Positions 43,528 through 55,249 are shown, counted from the first letter of the stretch. The stretch is 64,000 nucleotides of DNA from JAFALK01 sp042701975 (GCA_042701975.1 CP170561.1:2046001-2110000), one strand, 5' to 3'. Notes: generated by a model from the letters alone, not told the origin. Numbers and translations are program-made.

Positions 43528-44922
43528 TCACTTGAAGCCGGGTGGCATCCCGCCGCCCATCAGGCCCTTCATGGCGCCCAGCTTCTTCATCATCTTCATC
43601 ATGCCGCCGCCGCTGAACTTCTTCATCATGGTGCGCATCTGGTCGTACTGGTTCAGCAGGCGGTTGACCTCCTGAACCTGGACGCCGGCACCGGCGGCGA
43701 TGCGGCGTTTGCGGCTGGCCTTGGTCTTGCCGTCGAGCAGCAGGCTCGGCGTCGAACGCTCCTTGGCGGTCATGGCGCGCATGATGCCTTCCATGCGGCG
43801 CATGTCGCGCTCGGCGCGGTCCATGTCTGCGGCACCGGCCTTGGCGCTCATTTGCGCGGGCAGCTTGTCCATCAGGCTGGAGAGGCCGCCCATGTTTTTC
43901 ATCTGCGACATCTGCGCAAGGAAGTCGTCGAGCGTGAAGCTGTCGCCGGCCTTGATCTTCTCGGCCAGCTTCTGGGCCGAGGCCATGTCGACGTTCTTGG
44001 TCACCTCCTCGACCAGGGCGACGATGTCGCCCATGCCGAGCACGCGGCCCGCATGGCGGTCGGCGTCAAAGACTTCCAGGCCGTCGATCTTCTCGGAAAC
44101 ACCAGCGAACTTGATAGGCGCGCCGGTGATCTGGCGCACGCTCAGTGCTGCGCCACCGCGTGAATCGCCGTCCAGCTTGGTCAGCACCACGCCGGTCAGC
44201 GGCAGTGCTTCCTTGAAGGCCTTGGCGGTATTGATCGCGTCCTGGCCCTGCATGGCGTCGACGACGAACAGGGTTTCCACCGGATTGAGCTGGGCGTGCA
44301 GATCGCGGATCTCCGCCATCAGCGCTTCGTCGATGGCGAGGCGGCCAGCGGTGTCGACGAGCAGCACGTCGAAGTAGTGGCGCTTGGCGTAATCGAGCGC
44401 AGCGGCGGCGATGTCGCGCGGCTTCTGGTCGGGCGCAGAGGCGAACCATTCAGCGCCGGCCTGGGCCGTCACGGTCTTGAGCTGTTCGATGGCGGCCGGG
44501 CGGTAGACGTCGGCAGAGACCGTCAGCACCTTCTTCTTGCGCTTCTCGATCAGGTGCTTGGCCAGCTTGGCGGTGGTGGTCGTCTTGCCCGCGCCCTGCA
44601 GGCCGGCCATCAGGATGACGGCGGGCGGCTGGGCGGCGAGGTTGATGTCGGCCACGCCTTCGCCCATGGTGGCGGCCAGCTCCTTTTGCACCACAGAGAC
44701 CAGCATCTGGCCCGGGTTCAGCGAGCCGACGACCTCGGTGCCGAGCGCCTTTTCCTTGACGCGGGCGATGAAGTCGCGCACCACGGGCAGGGCCACGTCG
44801 GCCTCGAGCAGGGCCATGCGCACCTCGCGCAGCATGTCCTGCACATTGCTCTCGGTGATGCGGGCCTGGCCGCGCATCGTCTTCACGAGGCGACTCAGGC
44901 GGTCGGTCAGATTGGAAGCCAT
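43528..44922 (-). CDS. ffh: Signal recognition particle protein Ffh
   Basis: The 464-residue protein has the N domain, the GTPase domain (GLQGAGKTTTTAKLAKHL, DTAGRLAIDEAL, TKLDGDSRGGAALS) and a methionine-rich M domain whose end reads GGGMMKMMKKLGAMKGLMGG. It binds 4.5S RNA and signal sequences. The ATG at 44922 (MASNLTDRLSRLVKTMRG) is the standard start; the longer frame upstream is not conserved in character. Confidence 0.96.
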   Translation of the reverse strand: MASNLTDRLSRLVKTMRGQARITESNVQDMLREVRMALLEADVALPVVRDFIARVKEKALGTEVVGSLNPGQMLVSVVQKELAATMGEGVADINLAAQPPAVILMAGLQGAGKTTTTAKLAKHLIEKRKKKVLTVSADVYRPAAIEQLKTVTAQAGAEWFASAPDQKPRDIAAAALDYAKRHYFDVLLVDTAGRLAIDEALMAEIRDLHAQLNPVETLFVVDAMQGQDAINTAKAFKEALPLTGVVLTKLDGDSRGGAALSVRQITGAPIKFAGVSEKIDGLEVFDADRHAGRVLGMGDIVALVEEVTKNVDMASAQKLAEKIKAGDSFTLDDFLAQMSQMKNMGGLSSLMDKLPAQMSAKAGAADMDRAERDMRRMEGIMRAMTAKERSTPSLLLDGKTKASRKRRIAAGAGVQVQEVNRLLNQYDQMRTMMKKFSGGGMMKMMKKLGAMKGLMGGGMPPGFK

Positions 44923-44971
44923 CGGGTGGCACCGGGGGCGAAGGCCCGGTGTCAAAAGTACACTGTGGGCC

Positions 44972-45796
44972 ATGATTTTATCGCCCCCCGCTTCGGTCAC
45001 TCAGACCACCGCCGCCACCGCCCTGCTCGTGGCCAGCGCCGTGGCCGTCGGGGCTTACTTGCTGCTTGCACTGACACGCTGGCCGGACTCCCGAGCGCGT
45101 GCCCTGATGGCCGCGGGCTGGCTTGCGCACGGAGTGGCGCTGTTTATCGACATCGGCGGCGTGGGCCTGGATCAGCCGGCCACGCGCTTCGGGTTTGCGC
45201 CGGCGCTGTCCGCCACGCTGTGGCTGGTGATCGCCGTCTACCTGATCGAGAGCCGCCTGCTGCCGCTGGCCGGTGCGCGCCGCGTGCTGTGCGGCCTGGG
45301 CGTGGTGATCGTGGCGCTGGCCGCGGCGTTCCAGGGCGCTCCGCACCCCACGGTGTCGCCGTGGGCGCCGCTGCACTGGCTGCTGGGCCTGGCTTCCTAC
45401 GGCCTGTTCGGTGCTGCCGTGCTGCACGCGCTGCTGCTCAACCGGGCCGAGCGTCAGCTGCGGCTCAAGACCAAGGCGCCGCAAGGCGAGGCGATGCCGC
45501 TGCTGCAGCTGGAGCGGCTGACGTTCCAGTTCGTGGCGGCCGGCGTGATCGTGCTCAGCGCCGCCATTGTGCTGGGCTGGTCGATCACCGCGCAATGGCG
45601 CTGGGACCACAAGACGCTGTTGAGCCTGCTCGGCTGGTTCGTGCTGACGGGCCTGCTGGTGGGGCGGCGGGTGTTCGGCTGGCGCGGGCGTCTGGCCACG
45701 CGCTGGCTTTATGTGGGCGCGGTCCTGCTGCTGCTGGCCTACGCCGGCTCGCGCTTCGTGTTCGAGGTGATCTTGCATCGCCCGCCTGTCGCTTGA
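44972..45796 (+). CDS. ypjD: Cytochrome c assembly-like membrane protein (YpjD/CcsA family)
   Basis: The 274-residue protein has about eight membrane segments. The family signature is in ITAQWRWDHKTLLSLLGW, the YpjD version of the CcsA tryptophan-rich motif, with histidines that may bind haem (APLHWLLGLASYGL). Its exact role is unsettled; it is widely found beside ffh, as here. It diverges from ffh over 49 bases. The ATG has only a weak GGG upstream but TACACT seven bases before, so a leaderless message is possible. Confidence 0.87.
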   Translation: MILSPPASVTQTTAATALLVASAVAVGAYLLLALTRWPDSRARALMAAGWLAHGVALFIDIGGVGLDQPATRFGFAPALSATLWLVIAVYLIESRLLPLAGARRVLCGLGVVIVALAAAFQGAPHPTVSPWAPLHWLLGLASYGLFGAAVLHALLLNRAERQLRLKTKAPQGEAMPLLQLERLTFQFVAAGVIVLSAAIVLGWSITAQWRWDHKTLLSLLGWFVLTGLLVGRRVFGWRGRLATRWLYVGAVLLLLAYAGSRFVFEVILHRPPVA

Positions 45797-45812
45797 TCCC
45801 GAACTTGAGCCG

Positions 45813-46049
45813 ATGAAATACCTGCTGCTCTTCATCCTGCTGGCGGTCGTGTTCTACAAGCTGACCGGCCGCCGCAACGCGCGCCCGGCTGAACAACAGA
45901 AAAAACCCGCCGCGCCGCTCGCACCGCAATCCATGGTGAGCTGCGCTCAGTGTGGCCTGCACCTGCCGCAGAATGAGGCGCTGCCCGGCCGCGGCGGTGT
46001 GTTCTGCACCGCGGCGCATCGCGCCGAGTTCGAGGCCAGCCACCCATGA
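45813..46049 (+). CDS. Small membrane-anchored zinc-ribbon-like protein (PP0621 type)
   Basis: The 78-residue protein has an N-terminal membrane segment (MKYLLLFILLAVVFYKL) and a C-terminal motif SCAQCGLHLPQNEAL...GGVFCTAAHRAEF, whose CxxC plus C-x3-H could hold zinc. The gene lies between ypjD and pilS in many Burkholderiales. Its stop overlaps the pilS start by four bases, so translation is coupled to the sensor kinase. Function unknown. Confidence 0.8.
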   Translation: MKYLLLFILLAVVFYKLTGRRNARPAEQQKKPAAPLAPQSMVSCAQCGLHLPQNEALPGRGGVFCTAAHRAEFEASHP

Positions 46050-47845
46050 CCGATTCGAACCAATCCTGGTTCGGTCCCGGCCTGTTTGGCGAGTCCAGCG
46101 TCCCCTTCGATGAACTGATCGACAGCGGCGGCACCGGCCCGCAGGGCCTGGACGAATTGCGCGGCGAAGGTTTCGCGCGCCTGTATCGCGCCTTCCTCGG
46201 CGCTCGCGTGGCGCTGGGCCTGGTGCTGGTGACCACGCTGCTGCTGGCCAGCGCGCTGGGCTCGACGAGCGTCGGTCACTGGAACATCCTGCTGTGCCTG
46301 ACCTATGGCGTGCAGGCCCTGGCGCTGTGGCTGCTGCCGCCGCTTTCGCGCGGCGCCACGCCGGAAGCGCTGGCGCGGCCCACCAGCTGGCACTGGCTGG
46401 CCAGCATCGGCATGGACCTGGCGATCTTCAGCCTGCTCCATATACAAGAGGGTCCGACGGGCATCAGCTACAGCGCGCTCTTCGTGCTGCCGATGCTGAT
46501 GGCCGGCGTGATGTCGCCGCGCCTGATGGCCTTGGCCACGGCGGCGCTGGCCGCGCTGGTGGTGCTGGGCGTGGCGGCGCTGGCGGTCTGGCGTGGCAAC
46601 GATTCGGGCCTGCGCATGACGCAGGCGGGCCTGGTGGGCAGCGGCTTCTTCGTCGTGACGCTGCTGGCCAGCGAGATGGCTTCGCGCCTGGCGCGCGAGG
46701 AACGCGCGGCGCGCGGCAGCCTGGACCTGGCGCGGCAGCAGGCGCAGCTGAACCGGCTGGTCATCGACGAGATGCAAGAAGGCGTGCTCGTCGTCGACCG
46801 CAGCGGCCGCGTGCGCGCCGCCAATCCGGCCGCGCGCGGCCTGCTGGCCGATCCGGCCCTGCGCGTGCGCATGGTGCGCGGAGCGCCTTTCCCTTTGCGC
46901 GGCGTGCCGGCCTGGAGCGCGCTGGTGCAGGCGGTGGAGCAGGCCTTTGCCGAATCGCGCTGGCCCGAAGCCGGCCGTGACGTGCTGCTGCAGTTCGAGA
47001 GCGGCCTGCAGTGCAGCCTGCGCCTGCGCGTGCGCTTCACCCGCCGACGCGAGCTGGACACCAGTGAGGACCTGTGCGTGCTCTTCATCGAAGACAACCG
47101 CCGCGTGGCCGCCCGCAGCCAGCAGGAGCGCCTGGCCGCGATGGGGCGGATGTCGGCCGGCATCGCCCACGAGATTCGCAATCCGCTGACCGCCATCGCG
47201 CAGGCCAACGCGCTGCTGTCCGAAGACACCAGCGACCCGCAGACCCAGCAACTCACGCGCATGGTGGCGTCGAACGTGCAGCGCCTCAAGCGCATCGTGG
47301 ACGACGTGATGGAAGTGGCGCCGGGTGCCACGCCCGACGCCGTGCCACTGGACGCGGCGCTGCTGGTGGCCGAAACCTGTGTGGAATGGGCGCGCACCAA
47401 CAACCTGCCGTCCGACAGCGCCCAGGGCCCCTTGCGCTGCGAGGTGCCGCGCGAGCCGCTGATCGTCAGCTTCGAGCCTGAGCACCTGCGCCGCGTGCTC
47501 GTCAACTTGCTGGACAACGCGCAGCGCCATGCCGATGCCGGCAACGCCAGCGTGCGCGTGCGCCTGGCCGAGCGCGACGGGCAGTGGGCCTCCTTGAGCA
47601 TCTTCAGCGCCGGCGCGCCGATCCCGGCCGAGGTCGAGCGCCACCTCTTCGAGCCCTTCTTCTCCACCCGCTCGCGCGGCACGGGGCTGGGCCTGTACAT
47701 TTGCCGGGAACTTTGCGAGCGCTACGGCGCGCGCATCGGCTATCAGCGCCGCGCCGCCGTTGACGAGCAGGACCTGGCCGGCAACGAATTCACCGTGCGG
47801 CTGCGCCGCGCTGCTTCTCCATTCAACGCGACCGCCAACGCATGA
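46046..47845 (+). CDS. pilS: Sensor histidine kinase PilS
   Basis: The 599-residue kinase has six membrane segments (about residues 50-215), a PAS domain (DEMQEGVLVVDRSGRVRAAN), the H box AGIAHEIRNPLTAI with phospho-acceptor His375, then N, G1 and G2 boxes (LVNLLDNAQRHA; FFSTRSRGTGLGLYICREL). PilS phosphorylates PilR to control type IV pilin transcription through sigma-54. The stop overlaps the pilR start by four bases. Confidence 0.93.
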   Translation: MTDSNQSWFGPGLFGESSVPFDELIDSGGTGPQGLDELRGEGFARLYRAFLGARVALGLVLVTTLLLASALGSTSVGHWNILLCLTYGVQALALWLLPPLSRGATPEALARPTSWHWLASIGMDLAIFSLLHIQEGPTGISYSALFVLPMLMAGVMSPRLMALATAALAALVVLGVAALAVWRGNDSGLRMTQAGLVGSGFFVVTLLASEMASRLAREERAARGSLDLARQQAQLNRLVIDEMQEGVLVVDRSGRVRAANPAARGLLADPALRVRMVRGAPFPLRGVPAWSALVQAVEQAFAESRWPEAGRDVLLQFESGLQCSLRLRVRFTRRRELDTSEDLCVLFIEDNRRVAARSQQERLAAMGRMSAGIAHEIRNPLTAIAQANALLSEDTSDPQTQQLTRMVASNVQRLKRIVDDVMEVAPGATPDAVPLDAALLVAETCVEWARTNNLPSDSAQGPLRCEVPREPLIVSFEPEHLRRVLVNLLDNAQRHADAGNASVRVRLAERDGQWASLSIFSAGAPIPAEVERHLFEPFFSTRSRGTGLGLYICRELCERYGARIGYQRRAAVDEQDLAGNEFTVRLRRAASPFNATANA

Positions 47846-49378
47846 CTGCTGCGCAGAGCTTCAGCCTCCTGATCGTCGACGACGAGCCCGACCTGCGCAC
47901 GCTCTACGAGCTGACGCTGCTGCGCGAAGGCTACGAGCTGGAGACCTCGGACAACGTGACCGACGCGCTGGCACGCCTGGAGCGCCGCCGCTACAGCGCC
48001 GTCATCACCGACATGCGCCTGCCCGACGGCTCGGGCCTGGACATCCTGGCCTGGCTGGAAGCCAACGGCCGCAAGGAAAAGGCCCTGGTCATCACCGCCT
48101 TCGGCTCGGCCGAGAACGCGGTGGAGGCGCTCAAGGCGGGCGCTTATGACTACCTGACCAAACCGGTCGATCTGCGCCAGTTCCGGCTCGTCGTCGCTTC
48201 GGCGCTGGGTCGGCTGCCGCAAGGCGTGGCACCGCCCCCCAAAGGCGGCGAGCATGCTCGCGCCCGGGGCCGCGCCGACGAATGGGCCGACGAACGGGCC
48301 GACGATCTGCGCTGCGCCGCCAGCGACGGTCGGTGCGGTCACGCCGCCGGAGGCGCTGTCTCGCCTGGCCGGCAAGTCCGCCGCCATGCAGCAGGTGCGC
48401 GAGCTGATCGAGAAAGTGGCGCGCTCGATGGCGCCCGTGCTGCTGCAGGGCGAATCGGGCACCGGCAAGGAGCTGGTGGCGCGCGCCGTGCATGGCAGCA
48501 GCCCGCGTGCGCGCCAGCGTTTCGTGGCGGTCAACTGCGGCGCCATTCCTGAGCAGCTGCTGGAAGCCGAGTTCTTCGGCTACCGCAAGGGCGCCTTCAC
48601 CGGCGCCAACGAAGACCGCGAGGGCTTCTTCCAGGCGGCCGACGGCGGCACGCTCTTCCTTGACGAGATCGGCGACCTGCCGCTGGCCATGCAGAGCAAG
48701 CTGCTGCGCTCCATCCAGGAGCGCTCTGTCCGCCCGGTGGGTGCGGTGGCCGAAGCGCCGGTCAATGTGCGCATCCTCAGCGCCACGCACAAGGACCTCG
48801 GCGCCGAGGTGCTGGCCGGCCGTTTCCGCCAGGACTTGTATTACCGGCTCAACGTCATCCAGATCCGCGTGCCGCCGCTGCGCGAGCGCATCGAGGATGT
48901 GCCGGTGATCAGTGAGCGGGTGCTGGAACGGATTGCCGAGGATGCTGGCGTCTCGCCCGCGCCGCGGCTCACGGCGGCCGCGCAGGAACTGCTCGCGCGC
49001 TATCCCTTCCCCGGCAATGTGCGCGAACTGGAGAACCTGCTGCACCGAGCGCTGGCGCTGTCGGGCGGCGAGGCCATCGACGCCGCCGACCTCGGGCTGC
49101 CGGAGGAACTGCTCGACGATTCGCAGTTCGGCACGCTGGAGCCTGTGCCTTCGCCTTCGCCTGCCACAGCGCAGCGTGCGAGCGCGAGCGGCCTGCCCGC
49201 CGATCTGGCCGGTTATCTGGACGACGTCGAGCGCGGCATCTTGCTCCAGGCGCTGGAGCAGCACCGCTTCAACCGCACGGCCGCGGCGGCCAGCCTCGGG
49301 CTTTCTCTCAGGCAGATCCGCTACCGCATGGCGCGCCTGAACATCACCGAGGGTGAGTCCGGCGCGCCGGAGGCCTGA
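47842..49378 (+). pseudogene. pilR: Response regulator PilR, reading frame broken at a C6 run
   Basis: The receiver domain (LLIVDDEPDLRTLYELTLLR, phospho-acceptor Asp57, KPVD) is in the frame opening at 47842. The sigma-54 AAA+ domain (Walker A GESGTGKE, GAFTGA, VPPLRERIEDVPVI) and Fis-type HTH are in the frame one base later, open from 48254 to 49378. The first frame loses sense after LPQGVAPPPK at 48241, right at CCCCCC (48235-48240). Removing one C restores a single protein of about 511 residues, normal for PilR. It is either a sequencing or phase-variable error, a real mutation, or a true shift. An ATG at 48254 with AAAGGCGGCGAG upstream might still start the AAA+ half. Confidence 0.88.
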
Positions 49379-49395
49379 CACGACCCTGCCAGGTC

Positions 49396-49524
49396 CTAGG
49401 ACTTGTACCAGTGGTGAAAGCGGATGTGTCGCGCGGCGGCCAGGTGAGTGTTGCGCTTGACAGTCCGCGAAGCCTTGAACGACGCGGCCTGGCGGGCGAT
49501 TTGCGCCGCTAACGCCCATTTCAT
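49396..49524 (-). CDS. Very short basic ORF downstream of pilR
   Basis: A 42-codon frame on the minus strand starts MKWALAAQIARQAASFKASR, continues TVKRNTHLAAARHIRFHHWY and ends KS, with GAAGG about four bases before the ATG. It is strongly basic and rich in Ala, His and Arg, with G/C-rich third positions. The protein ends neatly just before the palindrome GTCCTAGGAC (49393-49402). No family was recognised, and coding status is uncertain. Confidence 0.4.
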   Translation of the reverse strand: MKWALAAQIARQAASFKASRTVKRNTHLAAARHIRFHHWYKS

Positions 49525-49630
49525 GCGGCCTTCGGCGGTGACATGCCGATGCCATCGCGGCACACGGGCCTCGGCCCTTCGGCGCTACTCAAATCGCTTT
49601 CGCAGGTCAAGGGGTTTACTCCGATCTGTC

Positions 49631-49677
49631 ACGCTATCCGTAGTGCTTGAAGGTGGGTCAGCCCCCAGATATAGTGT
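49631..49677 (+). promoter_or_regulatory. nrdA promoter with two NrdR-like boxes
   Basis: ACGCTATCCGTAGTGC (49631-49646) and CCCCCAGATATAGTGT (49662-49677) resemble the NrdR box ACACTATATATAGTGT at 11 and 12 of 16 positions. They start 31 bases apart, the spacing usual for paired NrdR boxes. Between and within them lies TTGAAG (49647-49652), a 17-base spacer and TATAGT (49670-49675). The start is predicted near 49682. Confidence 0.65.
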
Positions 49678-49974
49678 CTTTCATGCTATCCTGCGGACCT
49701 CGCAATCAGCCCATGCGAATGCTTCAAAACACGCATGCAGCGACCCTTCCTTCCCTGATGAAAAACCAGGCGAACAGGCCAGCACAGGCAGACGCGGCAT
49801 CCACAGGTTCGGCATGGACCTTGGAAACAAACAACACGATCGGCATCCCGCTTCCGCGCCAGCTTGCGTCGCGGAAACGGGAGGCAGCCAAACCCAAGAA
49901 ACACTGAACATTCGAGCGCGCTGCAAGCAGCGCGTCGGGGGTTCTTTTCCCGATTCACGGAGAGGAAGTTGACG
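49678..49974 (+). promoter_or_regulatory. nrdA 5' leader
   Basis: The predicted nrdA leader is about 290 bases. It contains a perfect 8-base stem CGCGCTGC/GCAGCGCG (49917-49934) followed by a TTCTTTT run, then GAGAGGAAG as ribosome site. A frame from 49683 to 49907 is open but has no ribosome site or recognised features. The rest of 49379-49630 holds the short basic ORF and nothing else clear. Confidence 0.4.
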
Positions 49975-52878
<2,904 letters not shown>

Positions 52879-52886
52879 GCAGAAAA

Positions 52887-53065
52887 ACGCGGGGATCTGA
52901 AAAGTGCAAATCGCTCAGATCCCCGTGTTCATCGGCTCAAACGTCGATGCATGAGTTTTTCGAGAGTCGAATTCATGCATCGCCGAACACGTTCTGCCGG
53001 GACTTCTTCACGACGCATTCGATGCAACACAGCAACGCGTGAGTGCATCGAAAGTCAAGAAGTCC
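52887..53065 (+). promoter_or_regulatory. Three stem-loops between nrdA and nrdB
   Basis: Loop 1: 52887-52900 pairs with 52915-52928 (14 pairs, one G-U). Loop 2: CGATGCATGA (52945-52954) pairs with TCATGCATCG (52973-52982), with TTCGA/TCGAA inside. Loop 3: GGACTTCTT (53000-53008) pairs with AAGAAGTCC (53057-53065), and nested TTCGATGCA (53018-53026) with TGCATCGAA (53044-53052). GATGCA or its inverse recurs in loops 2 and 3. No U-tract follows any of them. A 31-codon frame (52947-53042) crosses loops 2 and 3 without a ribosome site. Confidence 0.6.
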
Positions 53066-53115
53066 TTGGTGTTTGAACACAACACTCTGATAATTCGCCA
53101 GATAGGAAGTCCACC

Positions 53116-54297
53116 ATGCTGGATTGGGAAGAAGACCTGAAACCTGCCGCACACCCTCAAGGGTCCAACGCGATGCCGATGCCAAGACTGGCTGAGGCGG
53201 TGTCCGCGACCCCGGCTCAAGCTGCCTCGCACGCAGCGGTTTCCGTGTCTCCCGCTTCTAACGCGCAGGCTGCTGAACAGCGCCGCGTCAAAGCCGCAGA
53301 CAAGCGCATCATCAACGGCCAGACCGACGTCAATCAGTTGGTGCCGTTCAAGTACAAGTGGGCCTGGGAGAAGTACCTGGCCACCTGCGCCAACCACTGG
53401 ATGCCGCAGGAAGTGAACATGAGCCGCGACATCGCGCTCTGGAAGGACCCGAACGGCCTGACCGAAGACGAGCGTCGCATCATCAAGCGCAACCTCGGCT
53501 TCTTCGTCACCGCCGACTCGCTGGCCGCCAACAACATCGTGCTGGGCACCTACCGCCACATCACGGCGCCGGAAGCCCGCCAGTTCCTGCTGCGCCAGGC
53601 TTTTGAAGAAGCGATCCACACGCACGCCTATCAGTACATCGTGGAGTCGCTGGGTCTCGACGAATCCGAGATCTTCAACGCCTACAACGAAGTTCAGTGC
53701 ATCCGCGACAAGGACGAGTTCCTGATCCCCTTCATCGAGGCGATCATGGATCCGGGCTTTGTCACCGGCACGACCGAGAACGACCAGACCCTGCTCAAGA
53801 GCCTGATCGTCTTCGCCTGCTTGATGGAAGGCCTGTTCTTCTACGTCGGCTTCACGCAGATCTTGGCCATGGGCCGTCAGAACAAGATGACGGGCGCTGC
53901 CGAGCAGTACCAGTACATCCTGCGCGACGAGTCCATGCACTGCAACTTCGGCATCGACCTGATCAACCAGATCAAGCTTGAGAACCCGCAGCTGTGGACG
54001 CCTGCGTTCAAGGCCGAGATCAAGGCGCTGTTCCTCAAGGCCGTCGAGCTCGAGTACCGCTACGCCGAGGACACCATGCCGCGTGGCGTGCTGGGCCTCA
54101 ATGCTTCCATGTTCAAGGGCTATCTGCGCTTCATCGCGAACCGCCGCGCGGTGCAGATCGGTCTTGAAGAGCTGTTCCCGAATGAAGAGAACCCGTTCCC
54201 TTGGATGAGCGAGATGATCGATCTGAAGAAGGAACGCAATTTCTTTGAAACGCGCGTCATCGAATACCAATCCGGTGGCGCATTGAGCTGGGACTGA
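53116..54297 (+). CDS. nrdB: Ribonucleoside-diphosphate reductase class Ia, beta subunit
   Basis: The 393-residue protein holds the diiron-tyrosyl radical centre. FEEAIHTHAYQYI supplies metal ligands Glu165 and His168 and the radical Tyr172, matching E. coli ETIHSRSY. Further ligands lie in RNLGFFVTADSLAAN and YILRDESMHCNFG. The N-terminal 70 residues are Ala/Pro-rich and variable. AGGAAG lies seven bases before ATG 53116. The C-terminal tail ends QSGGALSWD. A 13-pair stem with one mismatch (54305-54334) after the stop could end or stabilise the message. Confidence 0.96.
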   Translation: MLDWEEDLKPAAHPQGSNAMPMPRLAEAVSATPAQAASHAAVSVSPASNAQAAEQRRVKAADKRIINGQTDVNQLVPFKYKWAWEKYLATCANHWMPQEVNMSRDIALWKDPNGLTEDERRIIKRNLGFFVTADSLAANNIVLGTYRHITAPEARQFLLRQAFEEAIHTHAYQYIVESLGLDESEIFNAYNEVQCIRDKDEFLIPFIEAIMDPGFVTGTTENDQTLLKSLIVFACLMEGLFFYVGFTQILAMGRQNKMTGAAEQYQYILRDESMHCNFGIDLINQIKLENPQLWTPAFKAEIKALFLKAVELEYRYAEDTMPRGVLGLNASMFKGYLRFIANRRAVQIGLEELFPNEENPFPWMSEMIDLKKERNFFETRVIEYQSGGALSWD

Positions 54298-54584
54298 TGT
54301 CGGACACATGGCAAGCCCTGCGGCTTGGCATGTGCCTAAATCAGGCCGGACCGCCTGCAAGCGGGACGGCTGATGCAAAGCCTTCGGGCGTTGCCATCCC
54401 GGCAGTGTGAGAGATCAAGGCTGGCCGCGACTTCTGCCAAACATAAGAGCAGCAGCGCGAGTCGGCACGACAGGATTCATCGACCTGAGGCACTCTCCAG
54501 TGACCTTGGGCGATGGATGACTATCGGGCCCCGGCGATAAGCCGTCCCGGTGGTGTTTTTCTACTTGATCAAGGAGAAACTGAA

Positions 54585-55178
54585 ATGGCAACTGCAACGA
54601 AGAAGGCTGCTCCCAAGAAGGCTGCAGCGAAGAAGGCTCCGGCCAAGAAGGTCGCGGCAAAGAAGGCTCCGGCCAAGAAGGTCGCAGCGACCAAGAAGCC
54701 GCCCGTGAAGAAGGCTGCTGCGAAGAAGGCTGCACCGGCCAAGAAGGCCGCAGCAAAGAAGGTCGCCGCTAAGAAGCCGGCAGCCAAGAAGGTCGCTGCC
54801 AAGAAGCCGGCAGCCAAGAAGGTCGCTGCCAAGAAGCCGGCAGCGAAGAAGGTCGCCGCCAAGAAGCCGGCAGCCAAGAAGGCCGCCGCCAAGAAGCCGG
54901 CAGCCAAGAAGGCCGCTGCTCCGAAGAAGGCTGCTGCTGCGAAGAAGCCTGCTGCCAAGAAGCCGGCCGCCAAGAAGGCTGCTGCTCCGAAGAAGGCCGC
55001 CGCCAAGCCTGCTGCGAAGCCTGCTGCCAAGAAGGCCGCTGCTCCGAAGAAGGCCGCCGCCAAGCCTGCCGCTGCTGCGAAGCCCGCTGCTGCTGCTGCT
55101 CCGGCTCCCGCTCCGGCTGCCAAGACGGCACTGAGCCCGCAAGCTGCATGGCCCTTCCCGACGGGCGCCAAGCCCTGA
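54585..55178 (+). CDS. Histone H1-like lysine/alanine-rich protein
   Basis: The 197-residue protein is nearly all Lys, Ala and Pro in AAKKPAAKK-type repeats, like the tails of eukaryotic H1 and bacterial AlgP or HctB-like proteins. It should bind DNA non-specifically and help compact the nucleoid. The non-repetitive end LSPQAAWPFPTGAKP resembles a conserved end motif of this group in Burkholderiales as I recall. AAGGAG lies eight bases before the ATG at 54585. Copy number of the repeats may vary between strains. Confidence 0.88.
   Translation: MATATKKAAPKKAAAKKAPAKKVAAKKAPAKKVAATKKPPVKKAAAKKAAPAKKAAAKKVAAKKPAAKKVAAKKPAAKKVAAKKPAAKKVAAKKPAAKKAAAKKPAAKKAAAPKKAAAAKKPAAKKPAAKKAAAPKKAAAKPAAKPAAKKAAAPKKAAAKPAAAAKPAAAAAPAPAPAAKTALSPQAAWPFPTGAKP
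54756..54905 (+). repeat. Five 30-base tandem repeats inside the H1-like gene
   Basis: Units begin at 54756, 54786, 54816, 54846 and 54876, each reading close to AAGAAGGTCGCTGCCAAGAA then GCCGGCAGCC. Each encodes KKVAAKKPAA or KKAAAKKPAA. Units differ at only one to three positions, so recent duplication or gene conversion is likely. Confidence 0.85.
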
Positions 55179-55222
55179 GCCTTCGAGCTCTGACTGAATG
55201 CCCGGTTCATCTGGGCTTCACC

Positions 55223-55249
55223 AAAACCCGGCTTCGGCCGGGTTTTTTT
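55223..55249 (+). terminator. Intrinsic terminator after the H1-like gene
   Basis: AAAACCCGGC (55223-55232), a TTCG loop and GCCGGGTTTT (55237-55246) are followed by TTT. It is the clearest rho-independent terminator in the window. Confidence 0.92.

Noticed and set aside
49448..49972. 174-codon open frame covering the nrdA leader
   Set aside because: It overlaps the promoter and NrdR-like boxes and has no protein-like composition.
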